A DNA stretch of 25,037 bases from Prevotellaceae bacterium UBA711 (GTDB taxonomy: Bacteria; Bacteroidota; Bacteroidia; Bacteroidales; Bacteroidaceae), in the NCBI GenBank assembly GCA_002297545.1, contig DBLZ01000106.1, positions 1 through 25,037 of the forward strand, given 5' to 3'. The translations under genes and the position numbers were made by a program. The stretch's first letter is position 1; each line of letters starts with the position of its first letter. Shown one piece after another: positions 16,472 to 23,799 of this stretch. A model generated the notes under the pieces. The model saw only the letters and a list, made by a program, of their open reading frames with translations, was not told the origin of the DNA and searched no databases.

Positions 16472-17386
16472 ATGACCAACGAAGAGACAACGGGCGTGCC
16501 CCGCAGCCATAAGGCCGGCTTTGTGAATATCGTGGGCAATCCCAATGTGGGAAAGTCCACGCTGATGAACCTGCTCGTGGGCGAACGCATCAGCATAGCC
16601 ACGTTCAAGGCTCAGACAACACGCCATCGCATCATGGGCATCCTCAATACGCCCGATATGCAGATTTGTTTCTCCGACACGCCGGGTGTGCTGAAGCCCA
16701 ACTATAAGTTGCAGGAACAGATGCTGCAGTTCTCGGAGTCGGCCTTGCAGGATGCCGACATCCTGCTGTATGTGACCGATATGGTGGAGACGCCGGACAA
16801 GAACGGTGACTTCATAGACAAGGTCAGACACATGAAGGTGCCTCTCATAGTCCTTATCAACAAGATAGATCTTGGTAACCCGCAGGCCCTGCAGGCCAAG
16901 TTCGACGAGTGGAAGGCCATCCTGCCTGATGCCGAGATAATGCCCGTATCGGCTTTGCACCGCTTTGGTGTGGATCAGTTGCTGAAGCGCATCAGGGAAC
17001 TGTTGCCCGAGTCGCCGGCCTATTTCGACAAGGATCAGTGGACGGACAAGCCGGCACGTTTCTTCGTGACCGAAATCATCAGGGAAAAGATACTTCTGTA
17101 CTATGACAAGGAGATACCTTACAGTGCGGAAGTGGTTGTGGAGGCTTTCCGTGAGACGGACAGGCACATCCATATCAATGCCGTCATATACGTGGAGCGC
17201 GAGTCCCAGAAGGGCATAATAATAGGACACAAGGGTGTTGCACTCAAGAAGGTGAGCACCGAGGCACGCAAGTCTCTGGAGCAGTTCTTCGGCAAGAGTA
17301 TCTACCTGGAAGTGTTCGTCAAGGTGGATAAGGACTGGCGCCAAAGTTCCAAGGCCATGAAGCAGTATGGCTACGACCTCGATTGA
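16472..17386 (+). CDS. era: GTPase Era
   Basis: 304 residues. Essential GTPase that binds 16S rRNA near its 3' end and helps 30S subunit assembly. G1 is GNPNVGKST at 22-30, switch I/G2 lies in FKAQTTRH, G3 is DTPG and G4 is NKID. The C-terminal KH domain carries the GIIIGHKGVALK loop and ends with the Era-typical VKVDKDWR. Complete and of normal size. It starts 30 nt after fabH and is followed, after a 79-nt gap with a hairpin, by the second ribosome-assembly GTPase gene der. Confidence 0.97.
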   Translation: MTNEETTGVPRSHKAGFVNIVGNPNVGKSTLMNLLVGERISIATFKAQTTRHRIMGILNTPDMQICFSDTPGVLKPNYKLQEQMLQFSESALQDADILLYVTDMVETPDKNGDFIDKVRHMKVPLIVLINKIDLGNPQALQAKFDEWKAILPDAEIMPVSALHRFGVDQLLKRIRELLPESPAYFDKDQWTDKPARFFVTEIIREKILLYYDKEIPYSAEVVVEAFRETDRHIHINAVIYVERESQKGIIIGHKGVALKKVSTEARKSLEQFFGKSIYLEVFVKVDKDWRQSSKAMKQYGYDLD

Positions 17387-17407
17387 CGAGGCATATAACC
17401 ACAAACC

Positions 17408-17447
17408 CCTCCTGTCCGTGTTCTGTGTGTATGCGGACTGTGGGAGG
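17408..17447 (+). promoter_or_regulatory. Hairpin in the era-der gap
   Basis: Two-part stem: CCTCC (17408-17412) with GGAGG (17443-17447) and GTCCG (17414-17418) with CGGAC (17434-17438), with small asymmetric bulges and a 15-nt loop. The 3' arm includes a GGAGG sequence 18 nt before the der ATG, and no T-run follows. Possibly an RNA-processing or translation-control hairpin, not a terminator. Confidence 0.45.
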
Positions 17448-17465
17448 AAGAAAGGAAGATAACGC

Positions 17466-18776
17466 ATGTCGAATTTAGTTGCAATAGTAGGAAGACCCAA
17501 CGTCGGTAAGAGCACGCTCTTCAACCGTCTGACCCAAACCCGCCACGCCATTGTCAGTGACGAGGCAGGCACCACACGCGACCGCCAGTACGGCAAGTGC
17601 GAGTGGGGCAACAACGAGTTCTCCGTGGTGGATACCGGCGGATGGGTAGTGAACAGTGACGATATCTTTGAGGAGGAGATCCGCAAGCAGGTGCAGGTGG
17701 CTACCGACGAGGCCGATGTGGTCTTGTTTCTTGTCGATGGACACAATGGTGTGACAGACCTGGACGAGGCCGTGGCCGGGATACTCCGCCGTACCAGGAA
17801 GCCGGTGATACTGGTCTGCAATAAGGTGGACAACAACGAAGTGTACCTGGCTGCCGAGTTCTATGCCCTCGGCCTTGGAGAGCCGCATTGTGTCAGCGCT
17901 GCCACCGGTAGCGGCACGGGCGATCTGCTGGACCTGATTATAGCCACTCTGCCCAAGAACAGTGAGGAGACTACGGAGGAAGACATCCCCCGCTTTGCCG
18001 TAGTGGGACGTCCCAACGCCGGCAAGTCAAGTCTGATCAATGCCTTCATAGGAGAGGAACGCCATATAGTGACGGACATCGCCGGCACTACCCGCGACAG
18101 CATCTATACGAGGTACGACAAGTTTGGCTTCGACTTCTATCTGGTGGACACCGCCGGCATCCGCAAGAAGGGCAAGGTGAACGAGGACTTGGAGTTCTAT
18201 AGCGTCATGCGCTCCATCCGCGCCATAGAGAACTCGGATGTGTGCATACTGATGATCGATGCCACACGTGGCATAGAGTCGCAGGATATGAACATCTTCC
18301 AGCTGATTCAGCGTAACAACAAGTCGCTGGTGGTGGTGGTGAACAAGTGGGACCTGGTGGAGGACAAGTCCACCGTAGTGATGAAGACCTTTGAGAATGC
18401 CATACGCGACCGCATGGCTCCCTTTACGGACTTCCCCATCATCTTTGCGTCCGCCCTCACCAAGCAGCGTATCTTCAAGGTGCTTGAGACGGCGAAGGAG
18501 GTGTACATGAACCGTCGCCGCAGGGTCAGCACCGGCAAGCTCAACGAGGAGATGCTGCCGCTCATAGAGGCATATCCCCCACCATCCATCAAGGGTAAGT
18601 ATATCAAGATAAAGTATTGCTCCCAGATACCAGACACGCGCATCCCCACGTTTGTGTTCTATGCCAACCTGCCGCAATACGTAAAGGAACCGTATCAGCG
18701 CTTCCTCGAGAACAAGATACGTGAGCGCTGGGACTTCTGCGGTTGCCCTATCAATGTCTTTATAAGGCAGAAGTGA
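17466..18776 (+). CDS. der: GTPase Der (EngA)
   Basis: 436 residues with the diagnostic tandem G domains. First domain: GRPNVGKST at 8-16, DTGG, NKVD. Second domain: GRPNAGKSS near 180-188, DTAGIRKKGKV, NKWD. A C-terminal KH-like domain (about 350-436) ends with KIRERWDFCGCPINVFIRQK-like sequence. Der is needed for 50S subunit maturation. Placed after era, so two ribosome-assembly GTPases are made from one transcript with fabH. Nothing is missing. Confidence 0.97.
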   Translation: MSNLVAIVGRPNVGKSTLFNRLTQTRHAIVSDEAGTTRDRQYGKCEWGNNEFSVVDTGGWVVNSDDIFEEEIRKQVQVATDEADVVLFLVDGHNGVTDLDEAVAGILRRTRKPVILVCNKVDNNEVYLAAEFYALGLGEPHCVSAATGSGTGDLLDLIIATLPKNSEETTEEDIPRFAVVGRPNAGKSSLINAFIGEERHIVTDIAGTTRDSIYTRYDKFGFDFYLVDTAGIRKKGKVNEDLEFYSVMRSIRAIENSDVCILMIDATRGIESQDMNIFQLIQRNNKSLVVVVNKWDLVEDKSTVVMKTFENAIRDRMAPFTDFPIIFASALTKQRIFKVLETAKEVYMNRRRRVSTGKLNEEMLPLIEAYPPPSIKGKYIKIKYCSQIPDTRIPTFVFYANLPQYVKEPYQRFLENKIRERWDFCGCPINVFIRQK

Positions 18777-18873
18777 TGGCGGGGCAGGGGACCCCGGGCA
18801 TCGTGTGATAGAGACTGGCCCACACAGGAGGGGATGAAGAACCTTTCGGCGGGTGCCGTCTTTAATGTCGCTT

Positions 18874-19272
18874 ATGAAAAGGACTATATTATACATTATA
18901 CTGCTTCTGCCGTTGGTCATCGGATGTACCAAGCATGAGGATCTGACTGATCCGAGTGCCGCAGGAGCGCGCCATGCCGCCGAGTACTTCTACGATCTGC
19001 TCGGGCGTGGCAGTGCTGCCGAGTATGTGGACAACATGCATGAGGCATGTGCCATGGACAGCAGCAAGCGCGCACAGTTCGTGGACTTGATGGAGCAGTT
19101 CCTGTACGAGGAAAGGCAGTCCAGCGGTGGCATCCTGGGAGCCAAGGCCACACGGGATACCATGGCTGACAGTGTGGCCATGGTATTCATGGACGTGCAG
19201 TTTGCCGACAGCACATGCGAGGAGATTATGCTCCCTTTGGTTTATTCCGGTGGCCGTTGGTGGATAAGATAG
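18874..19272 (+). CDS. Small DUF4878-like lipoprotein
   Basis: 132 residues from ATG 18874; GTG 18853 and ATG 18865 are in frame upstream but would lengthen the signal peptide unnaturally. The signal MKRTILYIILLLPLVIGC ends in a lipobox (Cys18). The mature part, AAEYFYDLLGRGSAAEYV followed by a beta-rich C-terminus ending GGRWWIR, resembles the NTF2-like DUF4878 lipoproteins common in Bacteroides and Prevotella, whose function is unknown. Charged and alpha-helical in the first half. It lies between der and queD on the same strand; 97 nt separate it from der, with a small CGGC/GCCG hairpin near 18847-18858. Confidence 0.72.
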   Translation: MKRTILYIILLLPLVIGCTKHEDLTDPSAAGARHAAEYFYDLLGRGSAAEYVDNMHEACAMDSSKRAQFVDLMEQFLYEERQSSGGILGAKATRDTMADSVAMVFMDVQFADSTCEEIMLPLVYSGGRWWIR

Positions 19273-19313
19273 CTCCTTTCCATGATATCCCCTTTGTTTT
19301 TCAGCATTATGCT

Positions 19314-19664
19314 ATGTACTACATTTCCAAACGCATAGAGATAGCTTTCGCGCATCGCCTCAAGCTCAACTACGAGAGCAAGTGCACTCGTCTTCATGGG
19401 CACAATGGCATAGTGACCGTGTACTGTTGCTCTCCCGAGCTAAACGAAAACGGCATGGTGACCGACTTCTCACTGATAAAGGAGAAGGTGGGTAATGCTT
19501 TGGATCATCGTTTTCTGAATGAGTTGGTGGACTTCAACCCTACGGCAGAGAACCTGGCCCGATATATCTGCGAGCAGATCCCCAACTGCTACAAGGTGAG
19601 CTTCCAGGAGAGCGAGGGCAATGTGGCCGTGTATGTCAAGGATGATGCTCCGCACGTCCTTTGA
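19314..19664 (+). CDS. queD: 6-carboxy-5,6,7,8-tetrahydropterin synthase QueD
   Basis: 116 residues. It converts dihydroneopterin triphosphate to 6-carboxytetrahydropterin, the second step towards queuosine and other 7-deazaguanines. Zinc ligands His14 (AFAHRL), His28 and His30 (LHGHNG) and catalytic Cys24 (ESKC) are visible, with the family motifs TDFSLIK and DHRFLN. I chose ATG 19314 because the family usually begins just before the first strand; the frame is open further upstream but overlaps the lipoprotein gene. The gene is 34 nt before queE. No riboswitch for preQ1 is recognised upstream. Confidence 0.92.
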   Translation: MYYISKRIEIAFAHRLKLNYESKCTRLHGHNGIVTVYCCSPELNENGMVTDFSLIKEKVGNALDHRFLNELVDFNPTAENLARYICEQIPNCYKVSFQESEGNVAVYVKDDAPHVL

Positions 19665-19698
19665 CACAGCTCAGTGGACGATCCGCGTATTCCCCTAT

Positions 19699-20283
19699 AT
19701 GGACAAGTATCCTGTCAACGAAATTTTTTATTCCTTGCAAGGCGAGGGTTTCTACACTGGCACGCCTGCCATCTTCATCCGTTTCTCGGGATGCAACCTG
19801 ACATGTCCGTTCTGTGACACTGACCATGCCGCATTCCGCAGGATGACCGGCGCAGAGATAATGGATGCCATCGCACCGTATCCGGCATGCCATGTCGTGC
19901 TGACTGGTGGCGAGCCTTCGCTTTTTGTGGATGATCTTCTTCTGGCGTTGTTGCATGATGCAGGCAAGTATGTGGCTATTGAGACCAATGGCACGCATCC
20001 CCTGCCGCATGGCATAGATTGGGTGACATTATCGCCCAAGGACCATGTGGATGCGCAGGCGCACACAGTCCTCCGGGAATGTGATGAGCTGAAGGTGGTG
20101 TATTGCGATGCTGCCACCTTGCCTTCCTATGAGCATATAAAGGCCGGGCATCGCTTTCTGCAGCCTTGTGATACCGGCGATGGCGATGCGGAACGTATAG
20201 TGAAGGAAACTATAGAGTATTGCAAGGCACATCCGTGCTGGCGTCTTTCACTCCAGACTCACAAGTTGCTTAACATACGTTAG
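19699..20283 (+). CDS. queE: 7-carboxy-7-deazaguanine synthase QueE (radical SAM)
   Basis: 194 residues from ATG 19699. It acts on the QueD product to form 7-carboxy-7-deazaguanine using S-adenosylmethionine and a [4Fe-4S] cluster. The cluster motif is Cys32, Cys36 and Cys39 in CNLTCPFCDTDH (CX3CX2C). Also seen are the family opening EIFYSLQGEG, the SAM-binding TGGEPSLF, and the ETNGTHPLP and WVTLSPK stretches. The start was set where the conserved sequence begins; the open frame upstream overlaps queD. QueD and QueE together make the precursor; queC and queF are not in the window. Confidence 0.94.
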   Translation: MDKYPVNEIFYSLQGEGFYTGTPAIFIRFSGCNLTCPFCDTDHAAFRRMTGAEIMDAIAPYPACHVVLTGGEPSLFVDDLLLALLHDAGKYVAIETNGTHPLPHGIDWVTLSPKDHVDAQAHTVLRECDELKVVYCDAATLPSYEHIKAGHRFLQPCDTGDGDAERIVKETIEYCKAHPCWRLSLQTHKLLNIR

Positions 20284-20288
20284 TCCTG

Positions 20289-20318
20289 TCTCCGGTGTAT
20301 TGGTTACGTTGCCGGGGA
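20289..20318. terminator. Hairpin between convergent queE and mlaF
   Basis: A 7-bp stem with one G-U pair (TCTCCGG / CCGGGGA, 16-nt loop) lies in the 45-nt gap between the convergent stops, followed by CCTTTTATT a few bases later on the plus strand. Weak but well placed for a shared terminator. Confidence 0.3.
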
Positions 20319-20328
20319 ATGGCGCCTT

Positions 20329-21084
20329 TTATTGGTTCATGTCCTTGACTTTGCGCAGCAGGTCGCTGGCAAAGATGAAGGAGGTCAGACGTTCGTTGGT
20401 TGTGGACATCACCTCATCCTTGGTACCGGTCCACTCCAGCCGTCCTTCATACAGATATATTATGTGCTCGCCTATGCCCATGACGGAGTTCATGTCGTGG
20501 GTGTTGATGATGGTGGTCATGTCGTACTCCTCGGTGATGCCGTGTATCAACTCGTCTATGACCAGGGAGGTCTTGGGGTCCAGACCGGAATTGGGCTCGT
20601 CACAGAAGAGGTACTTGGGGTTCAGCGCTATGGCGCGGGCTATGGCCACACGCTTCTGCATGCCGCCCGAAATCTCGCCGGGAAACTTGTCCTCGGCTCC
20701 GGTCAGGTTCACACGCTCCAGGCAGAATTTTGCCCTCTTGATGCGGTCTGTGCGGTTGTCGTCCGAGAACATGTCCAGGGGGAACATTACGTTTTCCAGC
20801 ACCGACATGGAGTCGAAGAGCGCGGCCGACTGGAAGATCATTCCCATCTCGCGGCGCAGCATGACACGTTCCTTGCTGGTCATGTTCACGAAGTTGCGTC
20901 CGTCGTACAGAATTTTGCCTGAGTCTGGAGTGAAGAGTCCCACGATGTTTTTCATGAGGACGGTCTTGCCCGAGCCGGACTGTCCTATGATAAGGTTCGT
21001 CCTGCCATTCTCGAAGGTTGCGCTGATGCCCTTGAGCACCTCGCGGTCTCCGAAGGACTTATGTAGGTCTTGCAGTTCTATCAT
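20329..21084 (-). CDS. mlaF: MlaF-like ABC transporter ATP-binding protein
   Basis: 251 residues. ATPase of an MCE-type phospholipid transporter of the inner membrane. Walker A GQSGSGKT (34-41), Q-loop in MIFQSAALFD, signature ISGGMQKR, Walker B YLFCDEPNSGLD, and the switch histidine in NTHD. The SGGMQKR signature and the SALFDSM region are typical of MlaF/Ttg2A. Its ATG overlaps the mlaE stop by 4 nt (ATGA), so the two are translationally coupled. MlaD (the MCE substrate-binding protein) and other Mla parts are not in this window. Confidence 0.88.
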   Translation of the reverse strand: MIELQDLHKSFGDREVLKGISATFENGRTNLIIGQSGSGKTVLMKNIVGLFTPDSGKILYDGRNFVNMTSKERVMLRREMGMIFQSAALFDSMSVLENVMFPLDMFSDDNRTDRIKRAKFCLERVNLTGAEDKFPGEISGGMQKRVAIARAIALNPKYLFCDEPNSGLDPKTSLVIDELIHGITEEYDMTTIINTHDMNSVMGIGEHIIYLYEGRLEWTGTKDEVMSTTNERLTSFIFASDLLRKVKDMNQ

Positions 21085-21824
21085 GAGAGCAGTTGTGTTA
21101 GGAAGATGTCGGCAAACAATATCAGCACGCTGCTGCTAACCACGGCATCTGTGCTTGCCTTGCCCACGTTGAAGGAGCCGCCCTCCACGTTGTAGCCGTG
21201 GTAGCTGCTGACCGATGAGATGATGAATGCAAAGACGATGCTCTTGATGATGCTGGCCCAGATGTACCATTGGTTGAAGTCGTGCTGCAGTCCCAGCGTG
21301 AGGTCGTCCACGGTCAGTACTCCCAACAGCGCGGTGGCGTAGGCTCCGATGAAACCGAACACTATGCTGAAGATCACCAGCATGGGAATCATGGTGACGA
21401 GTGCCATTATCTTGGGCAGAATGATGAACGAGGCCGAGTTCACGCCCATTATCTCCAGGGCGTCTATCTGCTGCGTCACGCGCATGGTGCCTATCTCGGA
21501 AGCGATGTTGGAACCCACCTTACCCGCCAGTATCAGGCACATGATGCTGGACGAAAATTCCAGCAGCAAGATCTCGCGCGTAGTGTAGCCCGTGGTGAAG
21601 GCCGGCATCCAGGGCGATGCTATGTTCAACTTGATCTGGATGCAGATGACCGCACCTATGAAGAAGGAAATCAGCAATACGATGCCTATGCTGTCCACGC
21701 CCAGTGCCGCCATCTCCTGTATGTACTGCTTGAGGAACATGCGCCACCTCTCGGGCAACGACATGACTCTCTTCATCAAACACAGATAGTCTCCGAACGT
21801 GGTAATGATGTTGGTTAGAAACAT
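21081..21824 (-). CDS. mlaE: MlaE-like ABC transporter permease
   Basis: 247 residues, five or so hydrophobic spans. Family features: the conserved segment REILLLEFSSSIMCLILAGKVGSNIASEIGTM in the middle (MlaE signature, here given only as reference), QIDALEIMGVN, and the C-terminal SSYHGYNVEGG preceding a last membrane span. It forms the membrane channel for phospholipid movement between inner and outer membrane with MlaF. First gene of the pair, with a TATCTTTG box about 20 nt upstream of the ATG at 21824. It is divergent from lptB, another envelope transport gene. Confidence 0.9.
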   Translation of the reverse strand: MFLTNIITTFGDYLCLMKRVMSLPERWRMFLKQYIQEMAALGVDSIGIVLLISFFIGAVICIQIKLNIASPWMPAFTTGYTTREILLLEFSSSIMCLILAGKVGSNIASEIGTMRVTQQIDALEIMGVNSASFIILPKIMALVTMIPMLVIFSIVFGFIGAYATALLGVLTVDDLTLGLQHDFNQWYIWASIIKSIVFAFIISSVSSYHGYNVEGGSFNVGKASTDAVVSSSVLILFADIFLTQLLS

Positions 21825-21844
21825 GCTCTTATGTCTTATGCCCG

Positions 21845-21852
21845 CAAAGATA
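21845..21852 (-). promoter_or_regulatory. -7 element of mlaE-mlaF
   Basis: Minus strand TATCTTTG followed by CGGGC, an exact TAnnTTTG match; start of transcription expected near 21839, giving a leader of about 15 nt. No clear -33 TTTG. Confidence 0.5.
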
Positions 21853-21990
21853 CGCCTTTTCGGCTATAAAGTCGCGGACGCGCCGGACAAAATGCCTTCG
21901 AGTCGGCTTTTTTGAGAAAGTTTAACGGCAAATCGGTGCACGCGTGAGAGAAAAGCCTGGCGGCCGGGGGCGGGAATGAAGAAATAGTTG

Positions 21991-21998
21991 TAAATTTG
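21991..21998 (+). promoter_or_regulatory. -7 element of lptB
   Basis: TAAATTTG followed by TTGCG, 7 nt before the first ATG (22006). Transcription would start near 22004, so the mRNA would be leaderless for ATG 22006 or carry about 26 nt for the in-frame ATG 22030. No -33 TTTG seen. Confidence 0.45.
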
Positions 21999-22005
21999 TT
22001 GCGCT

Positions 22006-22812
22006 ATGCAAGAACAGAACGACAACATTATGGAGTTGCGCAGTGAAGGCCTTGTGAAGGTCTATGGTAAGCGTACGGTGGTGAATAACGTTAGCTTCAA
22101 CGTGCATCAGGGTGAGATAGTAGGTCTGTTGGGCCCCAACGGTGCCGGTAAGACCACCAGCTTCTATATGACCACCGGTCTTGTGGTGCCCAATGCCGGG
22201 CACATCTGGCTGGACAATGAGGAGATCACCGGGGATCCTGTCTACAAGCGTGCCCGCAAGGGTATCGGCTATTTGGCGCAGGAGGCCTCCGTCTTCCGCA
22301 AGATGAGCGTGGAGGACAACATTGCCTCGGTCCTGGAGATGACGGGCAAGCCAAAGGACTACCAGCGGGAGAAACTGGAGAGCCTCATAGCCGAATTCCG
22401 TCTGCAGAAGGTGCGTCACAATCTGGGCGACCGCCTCTCCGGTGGTGAGCGTCGGCGAACGGAGATTGCACGCTGCCTGGCCATAGACCCCAAGTTCATT
22501 ATGTTGGACGAACCTTTCGCCGGTGTCGACCCCATTGCCGTGGAGGATATACAGTACATCGTCTGGAAGCTGAAGCAGAAGAATATCGGCGTACTCATCA
22601 CCGACCACAACGTGGAGGAAACCCTCTGCATAACGGACCGTGCATACCTCCTCTTCGAGGGCCAGATTCTTTTCCATGGCACTCCCGAGGAACTGTCGCA
22701 GAACCCCGTCGTCCTGGACAAGTACCTGACGCACTCGTTCAAGTTGCGCAAGAAGGACTTCCACAAGATGGACGAGATGCGTAGCCGCCAAGGAGGAGGC
22801 GGGGAGGTGTGA
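22006..22812 (+). CDS. lptB: LPS export ABC transporter ATPase LptB
   Basis: 268 residues. It powers extraction of lipopolysaccharide from the inner membrane by LptFG. Walker A GPNGAGKTT, Q-loop in YLAQEASVFRKMSVEDN (the LptB hallmark), signature LSGGERRR, Walker B FIMLDEPFAGVDP, and the switch histidine in ITDHNV. A basic C-terminal tail of about 25 residues follows the usual end. ATG 22030 (MELRSEG) is the better family-based start and fits a promoter at 21991-21998; 22006 is kept as the first ATG. Divergent from mlaE with 181 nt between the starts. Confidence 0.94.
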   Translation: MQEQNDNIMELRSEGLVKVYGKRTVVNNVSFNVHQGEIVGLLGPNGAGKTTSFYMTTGLVVPNAGHIWLDNEEITGDPVYKRARKGIGYLAQEASVFRKMSVEDNIASVLEMTGKPKDYQREKLESLIAEFRLQKVRHNLGDRLSGGERRRTEIARCLAIDPKFIMLDEPFAGVDPIAVEDIQYIVWKLKQKNIGVLITDHNVEETLCITDRAYLLFEGQILFHGTPEELSQNPVVLDKYLTHSFKLRKKDFHKMDEMRSRQGGGGEV

Positions 22813-23210
22813 GTACGCGGCCTTGAGTCGAAGTATGTCGGGGGCATTGTGCTTGGAAACCAAATAACTGAAGTCTTTTAATGCAAGGCTGGTGTGCTAT
22901 GTGGGTGGCGCTGCATGTGCAAATTGTAAGAATGTGTGTTTGGGGCACACTTTCGCCATGGCCTGTGTCGGGATAGTGGTGAGGGTTGGCTCTCCGCATC
23001 TGGGATGGCTCAATAGTCTGCAGGCTTGCCGTTCAAGTGTTCTGTCGCTATCTTTTTGGACTGGCCCGGCTTGTGTATCGCCGTGGCTGGGCGAAATGAT
23101 AATCCCAAATCGCTTATTAGAGGTTGCTGTCCTTTTTGCTTTATGATGGAGCGTTATTTTTGCAATCGCATAGAATCAATCACTCTGATCTCAAAAAAAA
23201 GTTTCAAGAG
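22813..23210. other. Intergenic stretch with no supported gene
   Basis: About 400 nt after lptB. I see no coding frame that resembles a protein. A weak hairpin (GTGTG / CACAC) lies at 22934-22950 and a TAnnTTTG-like box (TATTTTTG) at 23155-23162 without a well-placed -33 element. An 8-A run occurs at 23194-23201. Confidence 0.5.
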
Positions 23211-23242
23211 TTTGGTGTGTTTCCCTCTTTTTCGTAACTTTG
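23211..23242 (+). promoter_or_regulatory. Consensus promoter of the structured RNA
   Basis: TTTG at 23211-23214, exactly 20 nt, TAACTTTG at 23235-23242, then CACTCG. Both boxes match the Bacteroidetes consensus perfectly; it is the best promoter in the window. Transcription should begin near 23249. Confidence 0.8.
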
Positions 23243-23248
23243 CACTCG

Positions 23249-23608
23249 ACCAAGCCAACCACGTTGTGGCAGGGCGGGTTGCATAATCTTAATGGAATCC
23301 CGAGGCTGAGCACTCCGTCTGTAAGGACAGTCAAGGGGAAAGGACGTTTTCTAAACGTTACTATCTGCAAGTTCAAACTTCGCAAACTTGAAACCAAGTG
23401 CAGGTGTAATGCAACAGGAGCGTCTGCGAGGGTGTATTATACCCGTACAATATGTGGCATATCTCTGTCTGAGATGTGCGCAATTGTACCTGTTTATTAT
23501 AATACTACTCGGCGTGGGCTGGCTTGCGTTGCTTATCCTTACTTGGGGGCAATGCGAAGGCCTGAACTTGAGGATAGGCGCGGAGAATTTACTCCCACGC
23601 CCTTTTTT
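23249..23608 (+). ncRNA. Candidate structured non-coding RNA, about 360 nt
   Basis: The segment is bounded by a consensus promoter and an intrinsic terminator and is rich in pairing. CCAC/GTGG lies near 23260. ACGTTT/AAACGT is a 6-bp stem with a 3-nt loop near 23344. CAAGTT and AACTTG pair near 23370-23390. GGGTGT/ATACCC is a 6-bp stem near 23430. A long arm at about 23444-23488 has outer stem GTACAAT/ATTGTAC and inner 9-bp stem GCATATCTC/GAGATGTGC with loop TGTCT. Near 23525-23556 GCGTTGC pairs with GCAATGC. TATCCT and AGGATA could add a long-range pair. Frames that are open here are in several registers and run past the terminator, so they look like chance. It does not show the conserved cores of RNase P RNA, tmRNA or SRP RNA. 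The Bacteroidales-1 RNA family (promoter at one end, terminator at the other) is a possible match I cannot test. Confidence 0.65.
23577..23608 (+). terminator. Intrinsic terminator of the structured RNA
   Basis: GGCG plus GGAG (23577-23585) pair with CTCC plus CGCC (23592-23601) around a 6-nt loop, with a one-against-two internal bulge, followed by C and six T (23603-23608). A standard rho-independent layout. Confidence 0.75.
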
Positions 23609-23799
23609 ATATCCATATCCGAACCACACAATAAGGCTGAACCAAATTGGGAGTTAAGGAGGCGCAGAAGAAACGTCTATGCCAAACCGCATGAGCAGAA
23701 CGCTCACTGTGCTATGGCAAGAAGGTACGTGTTTAAGGACATTGGCAGATGGGTGTTATTTACCAAACAATAATCCATTTACTCTTTAAAACTATCAAC

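Noticed and set aside
16457..17836. 459-codon minus-strand frame across era and der
   Set aside because: It spans two well-supported genes and their gap, with no recognisable domain.
19273..19313. preQ1 riboswitch before queD
   Set aside because: The gap is only 41 nt, and no hairpin plus A-rich tail of the known aptamers is visible.
22934..22950. Hairpin as lptB terminator
   Set aside because: Only five pairs, more than 120 nt after the stop, and only three T follow.
23155..23162. TATTTTTG box as a second promoter of the structured RNA
   Set aside because: Upstream TTTG is only 16 nt away; the 23211-23242 promoter is a perfect match and better placed.
23240..23773. Open frames of 177 and 89 codons over the structured RNA (also 23388-23657)
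   Set aside because: Starts lie in the promoter box or RNA stems, both frames cross the intrinsic terminator, and base pairing explains the sequence better. A conserved small protein is not fully excluded.
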